Source of the DNA: CAZVEE01 sp964625525
GTDB taxonomy: Bacteria; Pseudomonadota; Alphaproteobacteria; JAJFIK01
Assembly: GCA_964625525.1 (NCBI GenBank)
Contig: CAZVEE010000024.1
Coordinates: 1-43,836, forward strand
DNA: 43,836 nt
Direction: 5' to 3'
Within the stretch, counting starts at the first letter, position 1, and each line of letters begins with the position of its first letter. A model generated the notes under the pieces. The model had not been told where the DNA came from. It did no database searches and was given only the letters and a program-made list of their open reading frames with translations. Positions 1-7,461 of the stretch are shown one piece after another. The position numbers and the translations under genes are program-made.

Positions 1-2372
1 GTGTCGTCCCCGGCGCCGCCATTGAGTTGGTCGATGCCGCGTTCGCCTTCCAGCAGGTCGTTGCCCGCGTCACCGAACAGGATGTCGCCGCCATCTTCGC
101 CTTGAAGTTCGTCGTCTCCGTCGCCGCCGCGTAAGGTATCCGAGCCGTTGCCGCCGCGGATTTCGTCAATGCCGGCGCCGCCATCGATCATGTCATCGCC
201 GTCTTCGCCACGCACCCGGTCATCACCGGCGCCGGCCAGAATGGTGTCATCGCCAAGGCCGCCGCGCACGCGGTCATCACCGCCCGCGGAGACGATGGTG
301 TCATTGCCTTCTTCGCCGCGGATCTTATCGCGATCATCTCCAGTGGTCAGCGAGTCGTCGCCGGCACCGCCTTTCACAGTGTTGCGGCCGCCACCGGCGT
401 CGAGAATGTCATCGCCGTCCTCGCCGTCGAATTTGTCCTTATCCGCACCACCCAGGGCGATGTCGTCGCCGGCCCCGCCTTTGAATTTGTTTTTGCCGCC
501 AAGGCCTGCAAAGGCATCATCGGCGGCCGTGCCTTTGAATTTGTCCTTCCCGTTCGTGCCTTGAACCGTGATGTCGCCAGGCGCGTCATCATCGGTGATA
601 CCGCCATCTGCCGTGGCGGTGTTGATGCCGATCAGGCCTGCCGACGCGGTGGCATTGGACAGCGTCAGGGTGAACTCTTCGTCCAGCTCATCATTCAGAT
701 CGCCTTGGACTGGAATGATGATGGTTTTTTCCGTCTCACCAGCCGCGAAAACGACTTCACCGGAGGGCAGGGAGGCGCCGAAAAAATCATCCTGAGTCGC
801 CGGATTAGCACCGGATCCGGTGACGGCGTAGAAGACGCTTGCGGATACATTGGTCGCGCCGCTGCGGGTCACGGTGAAGATCAGATTCGCCGGGCCGCCA
901 TCGCCTTCGGCCACAAAGCCGCCGCCGGTCAAATCCAGAATGCCGTCTTCGCCATTGATGGTGAGGTTGACTTGGGACAGGTCCAGATTGCCGAAGCTGT
1001 CGCGAATGCCGTAAGCGAAGCTGTCCTGTGTGCTCTGGCCCACGGTCAGGTCGGCAAAGGCCCCATTCGGATCATAGGTGAACGTCCCGTCCGCCTGAAC
1101 GGTCACGATGGCGCCGGACGCCAGGGTGACCGCCTGGTCAACCAGCGAGAAATTATTCTCAACACTGATAACAGAGAGCGCATCGCCGTCCGGATCCGTG
1201 TCGGCGCCATTGCCATTGTCGTCGAACACGGAGCCGGTGATGACCGAGTCCTCGTCACTGTCGAACACGTCGATGACGGCGACCGGCGGATTGTTCGGGT
1301 CGTCATTGGTGACGGTGGTGGTGACTGTCCGGCTTAGGACGGACGCTGCCGTCACGGTGCCCAACGGATCCAGGGTCAGCGTGATGGACTCTGTCGGTTC
1401 GAATGCCGTGTCGCCCAATACCTGGAAGGAAATGGTGGCGGTGTCCTCGCCCACATCGAAAAACACCGTGCCATTGAGCGGCAGGGTGTTGGTGATGTCG
1501 TCCTCGCCCAGCTCATTCTCGCCGGAGCCATCAATAATGTAAGGCACCGAGAGGAAGCCGGAGAGATCGCCGGTGCGCACCACCGTATAGGTCACAGTTT
1601 GCGTGCCTGCGTCCCCTTCGACCAAGGTGCGCGCGCCGCTGACGGTGACGGTGGACGTCGCGAACGGGTCGAACACCACACCATCGCGCACTTCATAGCG
1701 CCACAGACCGGCTTCGCCGGAATTCCCCGGGTTCTCCGCGAACCCATCAATGGCGGCCGAAGAGCCAGAGCCTGGGAACTGAACCTCCAGGTCGCTGGCA
1801 TCACCGCCGGTGCTCAGGCCGAACACGGCCGGTTGGGTGCCAAAGCCCGCTTCTTCGCCGGACCAGCGGATATTCTCGAAGCGGAATTCGATATCGAAAT
1901 CGCCGTTGGACCGGCCCGGTTCGCCGGACTGGTCGATAAGGCGGATTTGGAAGGCGTTGAGGAATTCATCCGTCCCGCCCGGATACCCCACATCGTTCCA
2001 GGTGGCGGTGAAGATGCCCGCCACCGTATCCACATCGTAGTGAATGAGGTTTTCGCCGGTGGAGTTGCCGCCTTCGGTGATGCGGCCCCGCTCCACCGTG
2101 GTGTCGATATCGCTGAAAAGCGCCGCGATCACGGGGACGTCGCCAAAAGCCGCTAGGTTTCCGGCCGTCTGCACCGTGGGTTGGGCATCGGAAAAGGCCA
2201 GATACCCGTTCGTGCTGACCTGCAGCGACGTGTAAGTGTCCGTGCCGAATGTCAGGCCGTTGGCGAACACGCCACTCAGATCGATAAGGCCGGAGAAGAC
2301 GTTGTTGCCGCGTTCCAGGGTGACCTCGCCGAAGCCTTGCGTGCCTCCGAGATCATTAATCAAATCCGCCAT
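1..2372 (-). CDS. Large RTX-type secreted protein, NIDO/Calx-beta/cadherin-like (partial, C-terminus off window)
   Basis: This frame is open from ATG 2372 to the left edge, giving 790 residues and no stop, so the gene is truncated by the window. An AAGGA ribosome-binding site lies about 8 bases upstream. Residues 15-228 look like a nidogen-like (NIDO) domain (STNGYLAFSD, ALFSDIDTT, FTATWNDVGY, FDIEFRFENIRW). A Calx-beta domain follows at about 236-355 (LVEGDAGTQTVTYTVVRTG), then a cadherin/VCBS-like domain at about 357-470 (DPDGDALSVISVENNFS) and a second Calx-beta at about 470-594. From about 600 to the edge come RTX nonapeptides of the GGxGxDxxx type (GGAGDDIALGG, GGLGDDTILAG). RTX repeats bind calcium and such proteins usually leave by a type I secretion system using a C-terminal signal, which is not visible here. 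No N-terminal signal peptide is seen, as expected for that route. The likely role is adhesin or matrix protein; no catalytic domain is visible. Confidence 0.88.
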   Translation of the reverse strand, partial: MADLINDLGGTQGFGEVTLERGNNVFSGLIDLSGVFANGLTFGTDTYTSLQVSTNGYLAFSDAQPTVQTAGNLAAFGDVPVIAALFSDIDTTVERGRITEGGNSTGENLIHYDVDTVAGIFTATWNDVGYPGGTDEFLNAFQIRLIDQSGEPGRSNGDFDIEFRFENIRWSGEEAGFGTQPAVFGLSTGGDASDLEVQFPGSGSSAAIDGFAENPGNSGEAGLWRYEVRDGVVFDPFATSTVTVSGARTLVEGDAGTQTVTYTVVRTGDLSGFLSVPYIIDGSGENELGEDDITNTLPLNGTVFFDVGEDTATISFQVLGDTAFEPTESITLTLDPLGTVTAASVLSRTVTTTVTNDDPNNPPVAVIDVFDSDEDSVITGSVFDDNGNGADTDPDGDALSVISVENNFSLVDQAVTLASGAIVTVQADGTFTYDPNGAFADLTVGQSTQDSFAYGIRDSFGNLDLSQVNLTINGEDGILDLTGGGFVAEGDGGPANLIFTVTRSGATNVSASVFYAVTGSGANPATQDDFFGASLPSGEVVFAAGETEKTIIIPVQGDLNDELDEEFTLTLSNATASAGLIGINTATADGGITDDDAPGDITVQGTNGKDKFKGTAADDAFAGLGGKNKFKGGAGDDIALGGADKDKFDGEDGDDILDAGGGRNTVKGGAGDDSLTTGDDRDKIRGEEGNDTIVSAGGDDRVRGGLGDDTILAGAGDDRVRGEDGDDMIDGGAGIDEIRGGNGSDTLRGGDGDDELQGEDGGDILFGDAGNDLLEGERGIDQLNGGAGDD

Positions 2373-2547
2373 ACTGCTGTTCCTTCAACCCGCGCCAGGT
2401 TCCGTACAGGAACGCCAGCGACCGCCTTCCGGTGCCATTGTGGCCGACCGGTGCTTACCCCGCGCGCACTCTTGCCCCTGCCCGTGACCCCAATGTGGCG
2501 CGTTGTCGTGTCATTTGGGGGGACATCGTCGTGCGTGACGCTGATCG

Positions 2548-2579
2548 GTCCGTCATCCCATTGTGTCGTGATGGCGGAC
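2548..2579. repeat. Imperfect inverted repeat (hairpin)
   Basis: GTCCGTCATC at 2548-2557 pairs with GATGGCGGAC at 2570-2579, nine Watson-Crick pairs plus one G-T pair, with a 12-base loop. It lies about 175 bases upstream of the RTX gene start. No T-run follows on either strand, so a terminator is unlikely; a regulator site or leader structure is possible. Confidence 0.4.
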
Positions 2580-2808
2580 GTGCAAGGGGCGGACCATCCC
2601 AGGGGCTAGGCCATCGCCCCTCCGACAGAGGTGACATCCCAATTGGGCAAAGGCTGTCGCAACCGTCATGACACCCCGGCTGGCTTACCGCGTATGGTTA
2701 AGCTGACATGGATTTTGCAGCCTTCGAGATACGCCTCATGGGGAGGGACCAGGCGCGGGATCTCTACCCCTAGGAGGAGACCGATCTCCGATAATCCTCC
2801 CGACGGGG

Positions 2809-2837
2809 TTGAACACGATAGTAAATCTGTGTGTAGT
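2809..2837 (+). promoter_or_regulatory. Candidate sigma-70-type promoter for the sugar transferase
   Basis: TTGAAC at 2809-2814 (5 of 6 to TTGACA) is followed after 17 bases by TGTAGT at 2832-2837 (4 of 6 to TATAAT). This would give a leader of about 70 bases before ATG 2914. It is based on spacing and consensus only. Confidence 0.3.
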
Positions 2838-2913
2838 GTAGTGACGTCCTTCGTATCGCTTTGAGACACCGACCAGAATTCGGGCAAGCGTGCGGGGGGC
2901 AAGGTGGGGTGTC

Positions 2914-4389
2914 ATGAGCGAGAGTGGTGGGCCAAGGCTCGACCGGTCCGGTGAAGCCGTTCAATCGGACATCGCGCGGCGCGATGGCGTGAGCGGTTGG
3001 CGCGTGAGTGCGCGCCGCACGCGGTCGCTATATCGCTGGCGCTGGGTGGCTGATGTCCTGGCCTGCGCGGCCAGCGGAGCCTTGAGCGAACTGCTTTATC
3101 ACGCGTTAGTCTATGACATGCTGGGCCAGCCCGGGCGCGGACTGGTGTTCGGTGCGGCGACTGGGCTGATGACCGTGCTCCTGATGGCGTTGCGCGGTGG
3201 GTACGCGGCGGGCGTGCCGCTGGTCCAAGAGCGGGTCATGTTGGCCAAGTCCTGGGCCTGGGTTGTGCTCTCGACGCTGGTGCTGGCCTTCTTGGTCAAA
3301 GTCAGTGAAGACCTGGCACGCGGCGTGACCCTGGTGCACGCCGTGCTGGGCTGCGCTGGGTTGTTTGCCGTGCGGGCGGGGCTCGTGCGCCTCGGGGCTG
3401 TGGCGAGCACCGCGGCGGCGGGTGTGCGCACCATCGTGGTGGGCCCGCTCGACGGGTTAAATGATGACGCTCTGCCTGAAGGGTTGCGCAGCGAGGATAT
3501 GCGCATCATCGGCGCGTTCGAGGATGTCTCGATCCTGGAGCCGGGCGCCCATACGGGGGAGGCCGCCAGCGAGGCGGAGCGGTTCCAACGGCTCATGTTG
3601 TCGGGCGGTGCCCAGCAGGTGATTGTGACAGTGCCCTGGACCGATCCAGGCCGCCTGCATGGCCTGATGGCCCATCTGGCGACGTTCGGTGTTCCGGTGC
3701 GCGTGTGTCTGGGCCCGGTCCCCTTTGTCCCGACCAATGCCCATTTCGAGGTGCGTGACGGTTGGGCCATGGTGGAGGCCCAAAACGGTCCCAGCGGTTT
3801 GAGCACGCAACTGAAACGGGGCGTGGATTACGTCGGCGCGGGGCTGGGCCTCTTGCTGTGCGCCCCGCTCTTGGCGCTTGTCGCCGTGGCCATTAGGGTG
3901 GAAACGCCGGGCCCGGTCTTCTTTCGCCAGCGCCGCCACGGCCGTGATCATCAAGTCTTCTGGATCTATAAGTTCCGCTCCATGACCGTTCTGGAGGACG
4001 GCTTGGTGATCCCGCAGGCCAAGCGCAATGACCGTCGGGTGACGCGGGTCGGGCGATTTTTGCGGCGCACGAGCCTCGATGAGCTGCCCCAATTGATCAA
4101 TGTCTTGCGCGGGGAAATGTCTTTGGTGGGGCCGCGCCCCCATGCGCTTGCGCACAATCACTATTACGCCTCCCGCGTCCCGCGCTATGCGGAACGTCAC
4201 CGGGTGTTGCCCGGCATCACGGGCTGGGCCCAGGTCAACGGTTTTCGCGGGGAAACGCGCAGCGATGCGGACATGGCCGAACGGGTGCGCCATGACCTGT
4301 GGTATGTGGCCCACCGGTCCCTTCTGCTGGATATACGCATCCTTCTGAAAACCGTGGTGGCGGTGGTCTTCAGCCGCAACGCTTACTGA
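2914..4389 (+). CDS. Undecaprenyl-phosphate sugar phosphotransferase (WcaJ/PssY/HfsE-type)
   Basis: This 491-residue membrane protein would move a sugar-1-phosphate from a nucleotide sugar to undecaprenyl phosphate, the first step of exopolysaccharide or holdfast-type polysaccharide assembly at the inner membrane. The N-terminal half has about four hydrophobic segments (near LACAASGALSELLYHALVY, VFGAATGLMTVLLMAL, VVLSTLVLAFLV and AVLGCAGLFAVRAGLVRL), then a soluble Rossmann-like region. A fifth hydrophobic stretch (GAGLGLLLCAPLLALVAVAI) leads into the catalytic domain, with the signature blocks FFRQRRHGRD, YKFRSM, DELPQLINVLRGEMSLVGPRP and PGITGWAQVNGFRGET. ATG 2914 is preferred over an upstream GTG at 2890 because AAGGTGG lies just upstream. 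No glycosyltransferase or Wzx/Wzy genes adjoin it, so the polysaccharide cannot be named. Confidence 0.88.
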   Translation: MSESGGPRLDRSGEAVQSDIARRDGVSGWRVSARRTRSLYRWRWVADVLACAASGALSELLYHALVYDMLGQPGRGLVFGAATGLMTVLLMALRGGYAAGVPLVQERVMLAKSWAWVVLSTLVLAFLVKVSEDLARGVTLVHAVLGCAGLFAVRAGLVRLGAVASTAAAGVRTIVVGPLDGLNDDALPEGLRSEDMRIIGAFEDVSILEPGAHTGEAASEAERFQRLMLSGGAQQVIVTVPWTDPGRLHGLMAHLATFGVPVRVCLGPVPFVPTNAHFEVRDGWAMVEAQNGPSGLSTQLKRGVDYVGAGLGLLLCAPLLALVAVAIRVETPGPVFFRQRRHGRDHQVFWIYKFRSMTVLEDGLVIPQAKRNDRRVTRVGRFLRRTSLDELPQLINVLRGEMSLVGPRPHALAHNHYYASRVPRYAERHRVLPGITGWAQVNGFRGETRSDADMAERVRHDLWYVAHRSLLLDIRILLKTVVAVVFSRNAY

Positions 4390-4487
4390 CCCGCGGTTGC
4401 CGCTCGGGAGGCGAAAGACGCTCTACAGCGCCTCCGGTTTGGAGTATCGTCACGCCCTAGAGGGCCTTGACGACGCGGGAGCGACCA

Positions 4488-5111
4488 ATGCGGCACTGGC
4501 ACATAATCGTGGCGATGACGGTGATGCTCACCGGGATGAGCCTGGGCGGCTGTGCGTCCCTGGTCACACCGACCGTGCGCGCCGAGCCCGAGGCGCTGCG
4601 CTCAGGCGCTTACGAACTCGATCAGTCGCATGCAGCATTGCTGTTCAAGATCGACCATCTGGGATTCTCCAAATATATCGGCCGCTTTAACAGCTTCGAT
4701 GCGAGCCTCGATTTCGACGCCGATGCGGTGGAGGCCGCCCAGCTGGACGTGATCATCGAGACCGCCAGCCTGGACGTGAACAATCCGCCTTTCGAGGAAG
4801 AGCTGCGCGGAGCCGACTGGTTCAACGCCGACACCTTTCCCCAGGCGATATTCCGCTCCACCGGTGTTGTGAAAACCGGAGAGACCACCGGCACCGTGAC
4901 CGGCGATCTGACACTGCTCGGCGTCACCCGTCCGGTGACCCTGGATGTGACGTTTAATGGTGGAGCCAGCAACCTGATCTCCGGGCGTTATACGGTCGGG
5001 TTCGAAGCCCATGGCACTTTCAACCGCTCCGATTTTGGGATGGACCGCCTGGCGCCTGCGATCGGAGAGACGGTAGAGCTGGAAATCCACGCGGAGTTTC
5101 TGCGCCAATAA
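4488..5111 (+). CDS. YceI-like lipoprotein (lipid-binding-like domain)
   Basis: The product is 207 residues. ATG 4488 has GGGAG about 5 bases upstream and is preferred over TTG 4467. The N-terminus is a lipoprotein signal: a hydrophobic stretch to residue 19 followed by SLGGC, with Cys22 as the expected lipidation site. Residues 37-207 form a YceI-type lipocalin-like barrel (YELDQSHAALLFKIDHLGF, SLDVNNPPFEEELRGADWFN, TGDLTLLGVTRPVTLDVTF, FGMDRLAPAIGETVELEIHAEF). YceI proteins bind isoprenoid-type lipids in the periplasm and their exact role is unsettled. Most have an ordinary cleaved signal, so a lipobox is less usual. It stands alone between the sugar transferase and zwf. Confidence 0.87.
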   Translation: MRHWHIIVAMTVMLTGMSLGGCASLVTPTVRAEPEALRSGAYELDQSHAALLFKIDHLGFSKYIGRFNSFDASLDFDADAVEAAQLDVIIETASLDVNNPPFEEELRGADWFNADTFPQAIFRSTGVVKTGETTGTVTGDLTLLGVTRPVTLDVTFNGGASNLISGRYTVGFEAHGTFNRSDFGMDRLAPAIGETVELEIHAEFLRQ

Positions 5112-5162
5112 TGCTGCGCCACTAATCAGGCGTTGCAGGACCTGCACGGATCCAGCGAGTCA

Positions 5163-5201
5163 GGCGATAGGATCATCGCCCCCACACACCCCCGCGTGTG
5201 G
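5163..5201 (+). promoter_or_regulatory. Two small hairpins in the zwf leader
   Basis: GGCGAT 5163-5168 pairs with ATCGCC 5175-5180 (6-base loop). CCACAC 5182-5187 pairs with GTGTGG 5196-5201 (8-base loop). The second ends only 5 bases before the zwf ribosome-binding site (GAGGA, 5207-5211). They could end YceI transcription or affect zwf translation; no T-run follows. Confidence 0.4.
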
Positions 5202-5218
5202 CCCCTGAGGACATCATC

Positions 5219-6694
5219 ATGAGCCAAACCCAGCCCTCCGCAGAGCGGGTCAGCGACGCCCTGGTCATTTTCGGTGGTACCGGGGATCTGGCGCTGCGGA
5301 TGCTTTATCCCGCGTTGTACTATCTGCATCTGGATAAGTTCCTGCCCGAGGCCTTCCGCATCATTGGCGTCGCGCGCGGCGAAATGGCCAGCGATGCGTT
5401 CATCGCCGAGGTGGAAACCGCCGTGCGCCGCCATGCGGGCAACACGTTCGATGAGGCGGCCTGGACCGCGTTCCGTCAGCGCCTGGATTACGCCCGTGCT
5501 GACGCCACCGATGGCGCGTCCTTCAAGGCGTTGACTGGGAAACTCGCCGGCGCCTCGGACGTGCTGTTTTATCTCTCCACCTCGCCAAGCCTTTATGGCG
5601 CCATCTGCACGCACCTTCAGGCTGCGGGACTGGCGACTGGGGGCAATCGGGTGATGGTGGAAAAGCCGCTGGGGCGGGACCTTGCCTCATGTCGCGCCAT
5701 CAATGATGCGCTGACGGCCGTGTTCCCAGAGCACCGGGTGCTGCGGGTTGACCACTATCTGGGCAAGGAAACTGTCCAGAATCTGATCGCCCTGCGGTTC
5801 GCCAACCGCCTGTTCGAGCCGCTCTGGAACAGCGTGCACATTGATTATGTGCAGATCACCGTGGCCGAGACGGTCGGTGTGGAGGGGCGTTGGGCCTACT
5901 ACAACGACTATGGCGCGCTGCGCGACATGGTGCAGAACCATTTGCTCCAGCTCTTGTGCCTTGTGGCCATGGAGCCGCCGCAGACGGTGGACGGCGAGCT
6001 TTTGCGCAACGAGAAGATTAAGATCTTGCGGTCCCTGCGCCCACTGTCTGGGCGCGACTTGGAAAGCCGTACCGTGCGCGGTCAATACGCGCCCGGCATT
6101 GTCGGTGGCGAGACTGTGCACGGGTATACGGAAGAACAGGACGGCGCGACCAGCGGAACCGAGACCTTCACCGCCATCCGCGCCGATATCGACAACTGGC
6201 GCTGGGCCGGCACACCGTTTTACCTGCGCACGGGTAAGCGCATGGCGGAACGCCGGTCTGAAATCGTCATTCAGTTCCGGGACATTCCGCACTGTGCCTT
6301 TGCCTGCGGCGATATCATGGCCAACCGTCTTGTCATCACGCTGCAGCCTAAGGAGGAAATCTCCATGCTGATGATGAATAAGATGCCGGGGATCAGCGAG
6401 GGCCCCATGAGCCTGCGTCGCCTGCCACTGAGCCTGAGCCTGAGCGAGGCATTCAAATCAGAGCGCCCGCGCCAGCGCATTGCCTATGAGCGCCTGCTGG
6501 TGGATGCCATGCATGGCAATACGCACCACTTTGTACACCGCGACGAGACGGAAGCGGCCTGGACCTGGGTCGATGGCATTTTGGAAGGGTGGGACCGCAT
6601 GGGGCACGCCCTGCAACCTTATGCCGCCGGAAGCTGGGGGCCTTCGGGCGCCATGGCGCTGGTGGAACGTAATGGGCATCATTGGAATGAATAA
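5219..6694 (+). CDS. zwf: Glucose-6-phosphate 1-dehydrogenase
   Basis: This 491-residue cytoplasmic enzyme oxidises glucose-6-phosphate to 6-phosphogluconolactone with NADP+ or NAD+, the entry to the Entner-Doudoroff and oxidative pentose phosphate routes. The nucleotide-binding loop is FGGTGDLALRML (residues 18-29), with EKPLGRD at 149-154 and the active-site signature RVDHYLGKE at 176-184. Length is typical. ATG 5219 has GAGGA 7 bases upstream and is preferred over GTG 5198. It is the first gene of zwf-pgl-edd: pgl starts inside its 3' end and edd follows 28 bases after pgl, implying one transcript. Confidence 0.96.
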   Translation: MSQTQPSAERVSDALVIFGGTGDLALRMLYPALYYLHLDKFLPEAFRIIGVARGEMASDAFIAEVETAVRRHAGNTFDEAAWTAFRQRLDYARADATDGASFKALTGKLAGASDVLFYLSTSPSLYGAICTHLQAAGLATGGNRVMVEKPLGRDLASCRAINDALTAVFPEHRVLRVDHYLGKETVQNLIALRFANRLFEPLWNSVHIDYVQITVAETVGVEGRWAYYNDYGALRDMVQNHLLQLLCLVAMEPPQTVDGELLRNEKIKILRSLRPLSGRDLESRTVRGQYAPGIVGGETVHGYTEEQDGATSGTETFTAIRADIDNWRWAGTPFYLRTGKRMAERRSEIVIQFRDIPHCAFACGDIMANRLVITLQPKEEISMLMMNKMPGISEGPMSLRRLPLSLSLSEAFKSERPRQRIAYERLLVDAMHGNTHHFVHRDETEAAWTWVDGILEGWDRMGHALQPYAAGSWGPSGAMALVERNGHHWNE

Positions 6695-7433
6695 TACAGC
6701 GACGACGGATCAAGTGGTGCGAGCGCCCGATTTTGCGAGCTTTACCTCGCGGGCGGCGATGGTTGCCTGGGCGGCCGGTCGAGCCGAGGCGGCCTTGCGC
6801 GAGGCGCTGGCCACAAGGGGGCGAGCGAGCTTGGTGGTGCCCGGCGGGCGCACGCCGGTGCCCGCGTTCGAGGCCCTGTCTCATGCCACGTTGGCCTGGG
6901 ACAAAGTGAGTGTAACGCTCACGGATGAGCGCTGGACAGAGCCGGGAGGCCCTGATGCCAATGAGACCCTGGTGCGCGATCATCTCATGGACGATCACGC
7001 GGCAAGCTTGAGCTTCGTGCCCCTGCGCCAGCAGGGTGCCACGCCGGCCGAAGCGCTGCCGGCGGTAGAAGCGGCGCTCGCGGCCATGCCGCGCCCCTTC
7101 GATCTCGTTTGGCTGGGCATGGGAACCGACGGGCACATCGCGTCACTCTTTCCCCATGCGGACGGGGTGGCGGCAGCGCTGGATCTCGATGCGTCGGCCC
7201 TCGCCTGTGCCATCACGCCGGATCCGTTACCTGAAAATGCGCCCTATCCGCGCCTCAGTCTGACGCGCCGTGCCCTGCTTGATGCCCGCGCCATTCTGCT
7301 CATGGTCACGGGCGAGGACAAACGCGCCATGCTCACCCGCGCCCAGGATGGCCAGGAAGACATGGTGTCCCTGCCGGTGCGGGCGGTGCTTGATGATGTG
7401 ACGATCCCGGTGACGATCTGCTGGGCTCCCTAA
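6672..7433 (+). CDS. pgl: 6-phosphogluconolactonase
   Basis: This enzyme hydrolyses 6-phosphogluconolactone to 6-phosphogluconate. It shows the DevB/Pgl-type blocks VVPGGRTPVPAFEAL, VTLTDERW and WLGMGTDGHIASLFPHADG. Two starts are possible: ATG 6672 (253 residues), with GTGGA 6 bases upstream, and ATG 6687 (248 residues), which has no clear ribosome-binding site. I chose 6672. Either start overlaps the end of zwf (by 23 or 8 bases), consistent with translational coupling and fitting the order of steps zwf, pgl, edd. Confidence 0.93.
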   Translation: MGIIGMNNTATTDQVVRAPDFASFTSRAAMVAWAAGRAEAALREALATRGRASLVVPGGRTPVPAFEALSHATLAWDKVSVTLTDERWTEPGGPDANETLVRDHLMDDHAASLSFVPLRQQGATPAEALPAVEAALAAMPRPFDLVWLGMGTDGHIASLFPHADGVAAALDLDASALACAITPDPLPENAPYPRLSLTRRALLDARAILLMVTGEDKRAMLTRAQDGQEDMVSLPVRAVLDDVTIPVTICWAP

Positions 7434-7461
7434 CGCGCCTTTCATCAAAGGAGACTGCTCA

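Larger units (their letters stand above)
2373..2913. other. Non-coding interval between divergent genes
   Basis: These 541 bases separate the minus-strand RTX gene from the plus-strand sugar transferase and must carry both promoters. I see no convincing gene; the short open frames lack ribosome-binding sites and family resemblance. A hairpin (10 pairs including one G-T pair) sits at 2548-2579, and a possible plus-strand promoter at 2809-2837. Confidence 0.6.

Noticed and set aside
1..560. Regularly spaced short DNA repeats resembling a tandem repeat or CRISPR-like array
   Set aside because: The period is set by the RTX nonapeptide coding repeats in the minus-strand gene; units are degenerate at DNA level and have no constant repeat with unique spacers.
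561..1337. Plus-strand open frame of 258 residues
   Set aside because: It is antisense to the open RTX frame, with composition typical of a GC-rich shadow frame and no recognisable family.
2631..2864. Short plus-strand open frame of 77 residues before the sugar transferase
   Set aside because: No ribosome-binding site, no recognisable family, and it lies where promoters of two divergent genes are expected.
4424..4465. Possible decayed copy of the palindromic repeat after the sugar transferase
   Set aside because: Only the CTCTACAGCG-like end resembles the element; the internal hairpin arms are not conserved.
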